From Rhizobiaceae bacterium (lineage in GTDB: Bacteria; Pseudomonadota; Alphaproteobacteria; Rhizobiales; Rhizobiaceae): a stretch of DNA of 56,408 nt. The notes under the pieces were generated by a model. It saw only the letters and a list, made by a program, of their open reading frames with translations. It was not told where the DNA came from and searched no databases. The stretch is from assembly GCA_025458045.1 (NCBI GenBank), contig JALOTE010000003.1, forward strand, positions 1 to 56,408, written 5' to 3'. The translations under genes and the position numbers were made by a program. Positions 9,146-17,015 of this stretch are shown here, piece after piece (the first letter of the stretch is position 1; each line of letters starts with the position of its first letter).

Positions 9146-10147
9146 ATGTCCACCGATGCCATCGCACGCGCGCTGTTCGACCCGTCCTTCCTGATCGCCG
9201 TCCTCGTCTCGGTCGCGGTCTTTGCCACGATCTTCACCGTGGTGCCGGTGTTCGGACGATCCAACATGAGCGACCGCATGAAGGCGGTGGCACTGGAGCG
9301 CGAAAGCCTGAAACGGCGCGAGCGCACACGGCTCGCCAATGAAAAGGGTGGCCGCACCGGGCTGCGGCACAAGGATGCCAAGGGAATCCGGGGCCTTGTC
9401 GAAAGCCTGAACCTGAAGAACGCGCTCGCCGATGAAGGCACGCGCAAGCAGCTTCTGATTGCCGGCATGCGCGGGCCGAAGCCGCTGAACATGTTCCTGT
9501 TTGCGCGCTTCGTGCTTCCGTTCATCGGCATGGCGCTCGGCGCGCTCTACGTGTTTGGCACGGGCGGTTTTGCCGACCAGCCGACCTTCATGCGGATTTT
9601 CATCGTCGTCGTCTGTGGTTATCTCGGCTTCTATCTGCCGGTGATCTACATCTCCAACATCGCCGGCAAGCGAAAGGCGGCCATCAAGCGCGCCTGGCCC
9701 GATGCACTCGACTTGCTGCTCATCTGCGTGGAATCCGGCATGTCCATCGAGGCGTCGTTTCGCCGCGTCGCCGAGGAGATCGGGCTGCAATCGGTGGAAC
9801 TGGCCGAGGAACTGGTGCTGACGACATCGGAACTGTCGTTCCTGCCGGAACGCAAGATGGCCTATGAAAACCTCCATCAGCGCACGGGTCTGGAGTCGGT
9901 CAAGAGCGTCACCCAGGCCCTCATCCAGGCCGAACGCTATGGCACGCCCATCGCCCATGCGCTGCGCGTGCTGTCGAATGAAAGCCGCGAGATGCGCATG
10001 CTGGAAGCCGAGAAAAAGGCGGCCGCCCTGCCGCCGAAGCTGACCGTGCCGATGATCCTGTTCTTCCTGCCGGTGCTGTTTGCCGTCATCCTTGGCCCGG
10101 CCATCATCTCGATTTCGGCGCAAGGCGGCATTTTCGGCGGCAGCTGA
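9146..10147 (+). CDS. tadC: Pilus assembly inner-membrane protein TadC
   Basis: TadC is the second type II secretion system F-domain protein of the Tad inner-membrane platform. The ATG at 9146 follows GGGAG. It has one N-terminal helix, a basic cytoplasmic loop, two central helices, the F domain with WPDALDLLLICVESGMSIEASF (shown here only as a motif region at about residues 180-205), and two C-terminal helices, giving 333 residues. It is the last gene of the operon and is followed by a strong terminator. Confidence 0.93.
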   Translation: MSTDAIARALFDPSFLIAVLVSVAVFATIFTVVPVFGRSNMSDRMKAVALERESLKRRERTRLANEKGGRTGLRHKDAKGIRGLVESLNLKNALADEGTRKQLLIAGMRGPKPLNMFLFARFVLPFIGMALGALYVFGTGGFADQPTFMRIFIVVVCGYLGFYLPVIYISNIAGKRKAAIKRAWPDALDLLLICVESGMSIEASFRRVAEEIGLQSVELAEELVLTTSELSFLPERKMAYENLHQRTGLESVKSVTQALIQAERYGTPIAHALRVLSNESREMRMLEAEKKAAALPPKLTVPMILFFLPVLFAVILGPAIISISAQGGIFGGS

Positions 10148-10184
10148 ACGTCGATCGCACGCCGCGCGCCCCGCGCAGGATAGA

Positions 10185-10217
10185 AAAAAAGGCCCGGCGC
10201 ATGACCGGGCCTTTTTT
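10185..10217. terminator. Bidirectional intrinsic terminator between tadC and tadD
   Basis: A perfect 13-bp stem, AAAAAAGGCCCGG with CCGGGCCTTTTTT, surrounds a 7-base loop. Because both arms end in A/T runs, it can stop tadC transcripts on the plus strand and tadD transcripts on the minus strand, which converge here. Confidence 0.92.
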
Positions 10218-10270
10218 CCGTTTCAATGCTGGATGCAGCCGCGCCGTTTTGCGCTTCGGCTTGGCTTTTT

Positions 10271-11074
10271 TCAGCTGTTGTTCTTGGGCTTGTCCTGCTT
10301 CTCAAGCTCGGACCAGGTGTTCTGCTGCGCGAGGATCTGGCGCAGATAGGCGATGTTGGCCTGAGCCTCCTCCGGCGACAGCGCTTGCGCCGCGATTTGT
10401 TCTGCCTCGTCGAAACGCCCTTGCAGGCCGACGGCGAGCGCAAGGTTCTGGCGCGTGGCGTTGTCTGCGCCGGGCTTCTCAAGCGCCGAGCGCAGATAGG
10501 TTTCCGCCGTGCGCAGATCGCCCGTCAGCAAATAGGACATGCCGAGATTGGAAATGACGGAGGGTTCGTTCGGCACGATGTCGAGCGCCCGACGGTAGAG
10601 TTCGCGCGCCGCGTCGGGCTGACCGGTCTGGTCGAGGATCGCGCCTTCGGCAGACAGCAGGCGCCAATCCGGCGAGGCCGGGTTCTGCGCGCGGCGGATG
10701 GCGTCCAGCGCCTGCTGGAACTGGCCCGCCGAGGCGAGCGCCTTGCCATAGGCCGACAACACATCGCGATCCTTGGAATGCGCGATGGCAAGGTTCTTCA
10801 TGACGGCAAGCGCCTGATCGTTGCGCCCGTCGGCGCGCAGCGCATTGGCAAATGCGATGCCGGTCGCCTTGTCTTTCGGGTTGCGCTCATAGGCGGCGGC
10901 AAGCTGGTTGATGGTCTGGCCAAGCTGGCTGCTGTTCATCTGGCCGGTGCTCGACGCCGTGCGGTCGATCGAACCGGTCGTGGACGGATCACGGGCGCAT
11001 CCGGCAAGGGCCAGCGCCGAAAGTGCGGCTGTCAGCACGAGTGCGCTGCGTGTGGACTGTCTGGCGTGACGCAT
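10271..11074 (-). CDS. tadD: TPR lipoprotein TadD
   Basis: TadD is a lipoprotein with tetratricopeptide repeats needed for Tad pilus assembly, probably as a pilotin or scaffold for the secretin. The ATG at 11074 gives a typical lipoprotein signal with the lipobox LAGC; an in-frame TTG at 11104 would place ten residues in front of it. TPR units can be seen from about residue 60 to 230 (AYERNPKDKATGIAFANAL, LSAYGKALASAGQFQQAL, ELYRRALDIVPNEPSVISN and following). The protein has 267 residues. It converges on tadC and is divergent from the aminopeptidase gene, so it has its own promoter in the 123-base gap, which holds two GTTAAC boxes (11144 and 11161). Confidence 0.9.
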   Translation of the reverse strand: MRHARQSTRSALVLTAALSALALAGCARDPSTTGSIDRTASSTGQMNSSQLGQTINQLAAAYERNPKDKATGIAFANALRADGRNDQALAVMKNLAIAHSKDRDVLSAYGKALASAGQFQQALDAIRRAQNPASPDWRLLSAEGAILDQTGQPDAARELYRRALDIVPNEPSVISNLGMSYLLTGDLRTAETYLRSALEKPGADNATRQNLALAVGLQGRFDEAEQIAAQALSPEEAQANIAYLRQILAQQNTWSELEKQDKPKNNS

Positions 11075-11197
11075 GGAACCGCTCCGCAAATCATCCGGGA
11101 CCAAAGCGACATGGCCGCCGCGTCCGCCTGCGATAAGTATTTTGTTAACCCTAATGGAGTGTTAACGCTCCCCACTTCCACCGTCGCGGACGCCCTC

Positions 11198-12571
11198 ATG
11201 ACCAACGCTCCAATTGCCCCTTCCCTCGCTTCCCTCGCAGTCACCGAAGCGCCCGACCTCGACGCGCAGACTGTATTCGTCATGCGGGGCGACAGCCTTC
11301 CCGACACCTTGCCGCAAGCCGCACGCCTGTTTGTGGAAAGTGCCGGATGGCCTGCGCCGGGCGAGGGAATGCTGCTTCCAGAGGCAAGCGGCCGGGCAGG
11401 CGGCTGGCTTTACCGCGCCGATGCGACGGCCGGAGCGATGGGGTTCGGCACGTTGGGCCGCACCTTGCCAGCCGGGTCATGGGTGGCGGATGGCGCGCTT
11501 TCGGTGGAAGAGGCGACAGCCGCCCTACTTGGAGCCTATGAGTTTTCCCGCTACAGGGCGGCCCGGATGAAGCCGCGCCGCCTGTGCGTCGGTCCGGTGG
11601 CAGGCGAGGCGCTGCGCATCGCGTCGGCCTGCGGAATGGCGCGCGACATGGTGAACACGCCCGCCAACGACATGACACCGCAGACGCTGGAAGACGAGGC
11701 GCGTGCGCTCGCCCTGCATCACGGCGCGGCCTTTCGTGTCATCGCCGGTGATGAGTTGCTGGACCATAACTTCCCGATGATCCACGCGGTCGGGCGCGCC
11801 GGGGCGATCGCGCCGCGCCTGATCGATTTCACTTGGGGCCGCTCCGACGCGCGCAAGGTGACGCTCGTCGGCAAAGGCGTGTGTTTCGATACCGGCGGGC
11901 TCGATATCAAGCCGTCATCCGGCATGTTGTTGATGAAAAAAGACATGGGGGGAGCCGCCCATGTGCTTGCGCTCGCCCGCATGATGATGGAGGCCAAACG
12001 CGACGTCCGCCTGCGCGTGCTCATCCCGGCGGTGGAAAACAGCATCGCCGGAAACGCCTTCCGCCCCGGCGACATTTTGAAGAGCCGCAAGGGCGACACG
12101 GTCGAGATCGGCAACACGGATGCCGAAGGCCGCTTGATCCTCGCCGATGCGCTGGCGCTTGCCTGCGAAGAGAAGCCTGACCTGCTGATCGACATGGCGA
12201 CGCTGACCGGGGCCGCGCGTGTGGCGCTGGGGCCCGATGTCATCCCGTTCTACACCGATGACGAACCCTTCGCCGCCGCCCTCGCGGCAGCATCCGGCGC
12301 GGTGCAGGATCCGGTGTGGCGCATGCCGTTGTGGAAGCCCTACGCCGCCAAGCTCGCCTCCAAGATCGCCGACACCAACAATGTGACGACAGACGGTTTC
12401 GCAGGGTCGGTGACGGCGGCGCTGTTCTTGCAGCGTTTCGTCCAGCCCGGCATCGCGTGGGCGCATTTCGATATTTTCGCCTGGTCGCCTGCGGCCAAAC
12501 CGTCCTGCCCCGTCGGGGCGGAGGCGCAGGTCATCCGCGCGCTTGACCGGATGTTTGCGGGCAACGCGTGA
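11198..12571 (+). CDS. Leucyl aminopeptidase family protein (M17)
   Basis: This is a cytosolic metallo-aminopeptidase that removes N-terminal residues, using two metal ions in a hexamer. The M17 signature NTDAEGRLILADAL is intact; the metal ligands are seen in VCFDTGGLDIK and MKKDMGG, and the catalytic Lys and Arg are in these segments. The frame is open far upstream (to 10226), but that part is antisense to tadD; the ATG at 11198 gives 457 residues, the family's usual size. No good ribosome binding site is seen, and the mRNA may have a short leader. A C40 peptidase follows after a MarR gene; the aminopeptidase and C40 peptidase may act together on peptides from cell-wall turnover (inference). 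Confidence 0.9.
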   Translation: MTNAPIAPSLASLAVTEAPDLDAQTVFVMRGDSLPDTLPQAARLFVESAGWPAPGEGMLLPEASGRAGGWLYRADATAGAMGFGTLGRTLPAGSWVADGALSVEEATAALLGAYEFSRYRAARMKPRRLCVGPVAGEALRIASACGMARDMVNTPANDMTPQTLEDEARALALHHGAAFRVIAGDELLDHNFPMIHAVGRAGAIAPRLIDFTWGRSDARKVTLVGKGVCFDTGGLDIKPSSGMLLMKKDMGGAAHVLALARMMMEAKRDVRLRVLIPAVENSIAGNAFRPGDILKSRKGDTVEIGNTDAEGRLILADALALACEEKPDLLIDMATLTGAARVALGPDVIPFYTDDEPFAAALAAASGAVQDPVWRMPLWKPYAAKLASKIADTNNVTTDGFAGSVTAALFLQRFVQPGIAWAHFDIFAWSPAAKPSCPVGAEAQVIRALDRMFAGNA

Positions 12572-12600
12572 GAATGCCGATGAGCCCGAGCCTGCAAGAG

Positions 12601-12637
12601 CCCTTCATCCTGAAGGGAAAAAGCCTTGAAGGATGGG
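12601..12637. repeat. Short imperfect palindromic repeat
   Basis: CCCTTCATCCTGAAGGG is a perfect 7-bp hairpin (12601-12617), and AAGCC-TTGAAGGATGGG follows to about 12637. The two halves resemble the inner arm and closing arm of the larger element at 16772-16869. It lies in the 133-base gap between the aminopeptidase and MarR genes and may act as a terminator-like structure, but it has no T run. Confidence 0.5.
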
Positions 12638-12704
12638 TTGGGCGCTGAGGCTTTGAACGCCGGATGATGTCGGGTATCATTGCTAATCCGAAACAAAAAG
12701 GCGC

Positions 12705-13082
12705 ATGAGTGGAGGGCTTGCCGTGGCGGTGCATTTGCGGTCGAGCCAGGCGCTGACCTTGTGGCGGGAAGTGACCGAGCGGATGGTGGCGGGCTCCGAA
12801 CGCGAAGGGCGTGACCTGACGCAGCGCCAGCTTGCCATCCTGTTGACCGTCTATCTTGAGCCGCCGCCGCACACGGTGCGAGCGCTGGCCGCGCGCCTGA
12901 ATGTCACAAAGCCGGTCATCACCCGCGCGCTCGACACGATGGGCGAAGCCGGGCTGATCGACCGTTACCGTGACCCGGAGGATGGCCGCAACGTGCTGAT
13001 CAAGCGCACGCTCGGCGGCTCGCTCTTTTGTGAAAAGCTTTCCGATGCCATCATCACACGGGCAAAGGCGCTGCCTGCCTGA
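12705..13082 (+). CDS. MarR-family transcriptional regulator
   Basis: The 125-residue protein is a small winged-helix DNA-binding protein. LTQRQLAILLTVYLEPPPHTVRALAARL followed by TKPVITRALDTMGEAGLIDRYRDPEDGRN (given as motif regions at about residues 40-65 and 67-95) covers the helix-turn-helix and the wing with the D-x-R-N motif of MarR proteins. The dimerisation helices at both ends are short compared with classical MarR proteins (about 140-150 residues). It sits between the aminopeptidase and the C40 peptidase gene, in the same direction, 41 bases before the latter, and may control it. The ligand is unknown. In-frame GTG codons at 12723 and 12729 are possible alternative starts. Confidence 0.85.
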   Translation: MSGGLAVAVHLRSSQALTLWREVTERMVAGSEREGRDLTQRQLAILLTVYLEPPPHTVRALAARLNVTKPVITRALDTMGEAGLIDRYRDPEDGRNVLIKRTLGGSLFCEKLSDAIITRAKALPA

Positions 13083-13123
13083 TTGCATCACGATATCCGG
13101 CAATCGAAATTGGAACCGCGACC

Positions 13124-13960
13124 TTGCCATTTGACCCAGCAACCGACCGCCGACTGACCATTCCCGCCGGATTGAGTGGCAAGGCCCCTCGCGCCGCCCG
13201 CATCATCGCCCCGGTGGCTGACTTGCGTCCCACGCCCGATCCCTCGACCGGCATCGACACGCAGCTTCTGCATGGTGCTGCGGTCGAGGTGTTCGATGAG
13301 GCGGAAGGCTGGCTGTTCGTGCGCGCGCCGGCGGATGGCTATTGCGGCTGGATCGCCGCATCATCCGCCGATTTCAATGCGCCCCTGCCGACGCACCGGC
13401 TCGCCTTTCCGCGCAGCTTTGTCTATCCCGGCCCGGACATGAAGCTGCCGCATCTGGCTGCGCTGCCGATGGGCGCGGGGGTGTGTGTCACCGGCAAGGC
13501 GACGACGCGCGGAACGGAATATGCGCTGCTCGCCGACGGCACGGCGATGGTGGCCCGCCATCTCTGGCCGGTCGACTTCAACTTTCTCGACCCGGTGGCG
13601 ATGGGCCAATTCCTGATCCACACGCCATACCTCTGGGGAGGGACGTCCGCCTTCGGCATCGACTGCTCGGGTTTCGTCCAGCTGACCCACGCCATGTGCG
13701 GCGTCGCTCTGTTGCGCGACACCGACATGCAGGCCGCCACCGCCGGGATCGAGGTGAATCGAAGGGACTTGAAGCGCGGCGACCTCGTGTTCTGGAAAGG
13801 CCATGTGGCGATGTGCTGCGACGGCGCAACCATCATTCATGCCAATGGCAATTCCATGGTTGTCGGGATCGAGGATCTCGACGCCGCCATCGCCCGTATC
13901 GAACCGCTCCACGGCCTGCCGACAATCTGCCGACGCCCGCCCGCGCCGGAGCAAGGCTGA
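13124..13960 (+). CDS. C40-family (NlpC/P60) cell-wall peptidase with SH3 domain
   Basis: NlpC/P60 enzymes cut peptide bonds in peptidoglycan stem peptides. A bacterial SH3 domain occupies about residues 28-85 (VADLRPTPDP, GWLFVRAPADGYCGWI), a second SH3-like part follows, and the C40 domain is at about 160-270. The catalytic Cys is in GIDCSGFVQLTH, the His in WKGHVAMC, and the third polar residue in IIHANG. I use the TTG at 13124 because there is no earlier in-frame start after the MarR stop, and homologues carry about 25-30 residues before the SH3 domain. No signal peptide is visible, which is odd for a wall enzyme but known in this subgroup. The stop at 13960 abuts the P450 stop on the other strand. 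Confidence 0.87.
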   Translation: MPFDPATDRRLTIPAGLSGKAPRAARIIAPVADLRPTPDPSTGIDTQLLHGAAVEVFDEAEGWLFVRAPADGYCGWIAASSADFNAPLPTHRLAFPRSFVYPGPDMKLPHLAALPMGAGVCVTGKATTRGTEYALLADGTAMVARHLWPVDFNFLDPVAMGQFLIHTPYLWGGTSAFGIDCSGFVQLTHAMCGVALLRDTDMQAATAGIEVNRRDLKRGDLVFWKGHVAMCCDGATIIHANGNSMVVGIEDLDAAIARIEPLHGLPTICRRPPAPEQG

Positions 13961-15361
13961 TCAGCGCGGTTTGACCCGCATCATCAGCCCGCCCTGCGGC
14001 TGCGTTGTCAGTTTCTGCACTGGCCAGGGGTTGCAGGCCTCCGTCATCTCGAACCGGAAGCGTTTCAGCATCAGCGCCAGCGCGATGACGGCTTCCTGCA
14101 GGGCGAAAGTCGCGCCGATGCAGATGCGCGGGCCCGCGCCGAACGGCAGATATTGGAACCGGTCGAGCTTGTCGCGGTTTTCCGGCCAGAAGCGCGAGGG
14201 CACGAAGGCGCGCGGATTGTCCCAGAGCGTGACATGCCGGTGCAGCGTCCACGGCATGATGAGCACGGTTGTTTCCGGCTCGATCACAAGTGTCTTGTAT
14301 GTGTCACGCGCGATCGCCGCGCGGTTGATGGAAGGGGCGGGCGGATAGAGCCGCATCGCCTCCTCGAAGGCAGCGCGTGTTTTCGGCAGCGCGTCCAACC
14401 ATTCATGCGGGGGGCGTTGCGCGGCGTCAAAGAAGGCATCGATCTCGTCTTCGATCAGATGCAATTCATCGGGCGCGTTGGCCAGCAGATAGAGCGTCCA
14501 GCCGAGCGCGCGCGCCGTTGTCTCGTGGCCGGCACCGATGAAGGTGATGATGTTGTCCTCGATCTCGGCCCGTGTCAGGCCTTCCCCGCCGCCGGCCGGC
14601 CCTTCGGCCTTCAGCAGCAGCGTGAGGAAATCATCGGGAACCGCCGTTCCGGACGCCATCGCCTTCTGGCGCGCCGCCACCGTGTCGGTGACGATGGCGC
14701 GGAAGAAGGCAAGCGAGCGCCGACCGCGCATCCGGGTCCAGCGCGGGATGATGTCGGGCGCGTTGACCACGTCGAGCGGATCGACCCGCCCCATCGTTTC
14801 AAACAGGGTCTCGATCTCGCGCGCGAAAGCGCCGGGCTGGCCTGCCACTTCGCCGGAAAACAAGGTCTCGGCGAGGATCTCATAGGTGAGTAGCGTCATG
14901 TCATGGGCGATGTCGCTGACAACGCCGTCACGGTAGCGCGTGATGAAGGTTTCGGTCTTCGCCTTCATCGCGGGTGCGAAGCCGAAAATGGCGCGCGGCG
15001 TGAACACCGGTGCCATCGCCTTGCGCGAGCGCTTCCACACATCACCCTCGGCCGTCAGCAACCCGTCGCGCAGGATGGGCCGGAGAATGGTTTGGCGCAG
15101 CCGCGCCATTTTGTAATTGGCGACATTCTCCACCAGCACATGGCGGATCAGCCCCGGATCATTGACGATCAGGGTTTTCATGCCGAGAAACTCGGTGGTG
15201 ATCCAACGGTCCTCGTAGGACGGCTCGCCCCAGAGTTCGAGCGGGTTGCGGTAGACCGTGCGGATCACCTGCAGCATGGACGGTATGACGGTGCGCTTGC
15301 GCGGCACGGGGGCCGGCGGCGTGAATGGCAAAGCGGGGCGGGCGGCGGAAATGGTGCTCAT
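13961..15361 (-). CDS. Cytochrome P450
   Basis: This is a soluble heme monooxygenase of 466 residues. The heme-binding loop FGAGPRICIG is at residues 407-416, with the thiolate Cys414. The I-helix oxygen-activation motif GAGHETTA and the K-helix EEAMR (E-x-x-R type) are present, so it should be active. It has no fused reductase, so it needs separate ferredoxin or flavodoxin partners, which are not in this window. A thioesterase gene lies 61 bases upstream on the same strand, and the two are probably cotranscribed from a promoter with a palindromic operator at 15972. The substrate is unknown; a fatty acyl or related lipid substrate is an inference from that context. Confidence 0.93.
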   Translation of the reverse strand: MSTISAARPALPFTPPAPVPRKRTVIPSMLQVIRTVYRNPLELWGEPSYEDRWITTEFLGMKTLIVNDPGLIRHVLVENVANYKMARLRQTILRPILRDGLLTAEGDVWKRSRKAMAPVFTPRAIFGFAPAMKAKTETFITRYRDGVVSDIAHDMTLLTYEILAETLFSGEVAGQPGAFAREIETLFETMGRVDPLDVVNAPDIIPRWTRMRGRRSLAFFRAIVTDTVAARQKAMASGTAVPDDFLTLLLKAEGPAGGGEGLTRAEIEDNIITFIGAGHETTARALGWTLYLLANAPDELHLIEDEIDAFFDAAQRPPHEWLDALPKTRAAFEEAMRLYPPAPSINRAAIARDTYKTLVIEPETTVLIMPWTLHRHVTLWDNPRAFVPSRFWPENRDKLDRFQYLPFGAGPRICIGATFALQEAVIALALMLKRFRFEMTEACNPWPVQKLTTQPQGGLMMRVKPR

Positions 15362-15422
15362 GGCCTTGATTTAGGGCCGTTTGCGGCAACTCAAAGGGCA
15401 GGCCGACAAAACGGGCTGCCGA

Positions 15423-15932
15423 CTACGCCGCTTTCGGAAACAGCGCCAGCAGCGCATCGTCCAGCATCGGTGACGGCCCTGCCGCGCCGCCGGCACGCAC
15501 CACAACATCCATGTCGAGCCGCTTGCCGGCCTGAAGAAATGCCGCCTTGACAAATCCGCGCGCCGACAATTCCCCCTTGGCATTGATGAAAGTCTGTTCA
15601 AGATAGGCCCAACGGTCATCCCAGCCGAGCACGCGGGTTTCCAGCGTGTAACGCTCGAAAGGGTTCAGCGAGCGGCGGTAGATCATCGACACACCGGCGA
15701 TGACCGGCATCCACTTCTCGCTCATGATCGCGCGGATCAGCCCGGAGCGGATCATCATGTCGACGCGGCCCAGATCCATCAGCGTCAGATAGCGGCCATT
15801 GTTCATGTGCAGATTGGTGTCGAGATCATTGGGCAGCACGGTGAAACGCAACCGGTGGACATCGTCGAAATGCGTCTTGCGGCCGAGGAAGGCGGCGGCA
15901 AACACCATGATCATGCGGAGGATGAGGTTCAT
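15423..15932 (-). CDS. Acyl-CoA thioesterase-like protein (hotdog fold)
   Basis: The 169-residue protein has an N-terminal hydrophobic segment and a 4HBT-type hotdog domain. The segment FTVLPNDLDTNLHMNNGRYLT is the characteristic loop, with D-x-N-x-H-M-N-N-x-x-Y, that begins the hot-dog helix in THEM6/FadM-like thioesterases. Such enzymes hydrolyse acyl-CoA or acyl-carrier thioesters. The ATG at 15932 has no strong ribosome binding site. It precedes the P450 gene in the same direction. The operator-like palindrome 40 bases upstream suggests control by fatty acid or branched-chain amino acid catabolic regulators. Confidence 0.82.
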   Translation of the reverse strand: MNLILRMIMVFAAAFLGRKTHFDDVHRLRFTVLPNDLDTNLHMNNGRYLTLMDLGRVDMMIRSGLIRAIMSEKWMPVIAGVSMIYRRSLNPFERYTLETRVLGWDDRWAYLEQTFINAKGELSARGFVKAAFLQAGKRLDMDVVVRAGGAAGPSPMLDDALLALFPKAA

Positions 15933-15971
15933 GCTCGAAGCCGGATTGACGAGGCGGGTGGCAACGCACTT

Positions 15972-15987
15972 TTTACGTGAACGTAAA
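15972..15987. promoter_or_regulatory. Palindromic operator TTTACGT-GA-ACGTAAA
   Basis: A 16-bp palindrome with perfect 7-bp arms lies 40 bases upstream of the thioesterase start and 141 bases upstream of the divergent J-domain gene. It closely resembles the motif described for the MerR-family regulator LiuR, which controls branched-chain amino acid and acyl-CoA catabolism in proteobacteria. The identity of the regulator is inferred from resemblance only. Confidence 0.6.
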
Positions 15988-16127
15988 CTAGAGAAATCGC
16001 AGTGCAGGTCAATCGCATGGCATGACCGTTCCGCCGCCAAGCCCGCGCATGCAGGCCCGGCCATTTGGATCGCGGTGCGAGCATCAGCCGCCTTGTCTGT
16101 TGGCGGGCGGTTCCGTAGATAGCAGCC

Positions 16128-16733
16128 ATGGCTTTCGATTCCAAAATCCACGACAAGATCCGCATCCAGCGCAAGGCGAAGCCGGAGGAGACGCCGCCTT
16201 CGGCTTGCTGCCAATGGGAGGGCTGCACAAGGCCCGCCACGCATCGCGCCCCGGCCGGGCGCAAGCGCGAAGGCGAGTTCTTCATGTTCTGCGTGGACCA
16301 CGTGCGCGATTACAACAAGAATTACAATTACTTCTCCGGTCTTGGCGATACCGAGATCGCGCAATTCCAGAAGGACGCGCTGACCGGCCACCGCCCGACA
16401 TGGCAGATGGGGTCGGCAGGGCAGGTGAAGGCGTCGGCCAATTTCGCGCAGGTGCGCTCCGGCCGGGCGGGCTATTACAAGAAGGTTGGCGAAAACCCGT
16501 TCGGTGACGGGTCAGCGCCGGTGCGCGCGCGCGCCATGAAGCCGTTGGAGCGCAAGGCGCTTCGCACGCTCGGGCTCAATGACAATGCCGAGGGCGAAGC
16601 GATCCGCGCGCGCTACACGGAATTGGTCAAGCAGCACCACCCCGATTCCAATGGCGGCCAGAAGGGGTCCGAAGAGCGGTTGCAGGATGTCATCCAGGCG
16701 TACCGCCTGCTGAAGAAGGCCGGGCACTGCTGA
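16128..16733 (+). CDS. J-domain (DnaJ-class) protein
   Basis: A J domain is at the C terminus (about residues 147-200), with the HPD motif in QHHPDSNGG needed to stimulate Hsp70 ATPase. The N-terminal part has a conserved Cys/His-rich segment (CCQWEGCTRPATH and FCVDHVRDYN), which might bind metal, followed by a basic linker. The protein of 201 residues lacks the Gly/Phe and zinc domains of DnaJ, so it should be a specialised co-chaperone. It commonly lies next to cobS in alphaproteobacteria, and cobS is the next gene here, which suggests, but does not prove, a link to cobaltochelatase assembly. Confidence 0.87.
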   Translation: MAFDSKIHDKIRIQRKAKPEETPPSACCQWEGCTRPATHRAPAGRKREGEFFMFCVDHVRDYNKNYNYFSGLGDTEIAQFQKDALTGHRPTWQMGSAGQVKASANFAQVRSGRAGYYKKVGENPFGDGSAPVRARAMKPLERKALRTLGLNDNAEGEAIRARYTELVKQHHPDSNGGQKGSEERLQDVIQAYRLLKKAGHC

Positions 16734-16771
16734 TGCGTCGCATCTTCAAGCTGGATGTTACACGTGATCGA

Positions 16772-16869
16772 CCCTTCGAGGCTTTTCCCCTTCATGCTGA
16801 GGTGCGACCCCGCACTTCGTGCGGGGAAGCCTCGAAGCACTGAGGGTAAAAGCACCTCAGGGTGAAGGG
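16772..16869. repeat. Interlaced pair of palindromic repeats
   Basis: The element contains arm A CTTCGAGGCTT (16774-16784), arm B (16788-16805), a perfect 8-bp hairpin CCCCGCAC/GTGCGGGG (16808-16826), arm A' AAGCCTCGAAG (16827-16837, perfect complement of A) and arm B' (16852-16869, 16 of 18 complementary to B). The order A-B-hairpin-A'-B' is interlaced. Palindromes of this kind are dispersed in many rhizobial genomes. It lies between the J-domain and cobS genes. Confidence 0.75.
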
Positions 16870-17015
16870 ATTTCTCTTGGGAGGTCACTGGTCAAAGCCC
16901 TGTCATTGCGCCATTTGCGCCCTTTCGCAGCGCCGCCCATTCGGGCTATAGCGGCGGCTTCTCCCAGATCGCGCCCTGCCGGGCGCTTGATGCTTGACCG
17001 GATACGGGCCTTACG

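Noticed and set aside
10226-11197. A 324-codon N-terminal extension of the aminopeptidase frame
   Set aside because: This part is antisense to the well-supported tadD gene, and the M17 protein has normal length from the ATG at 11198.
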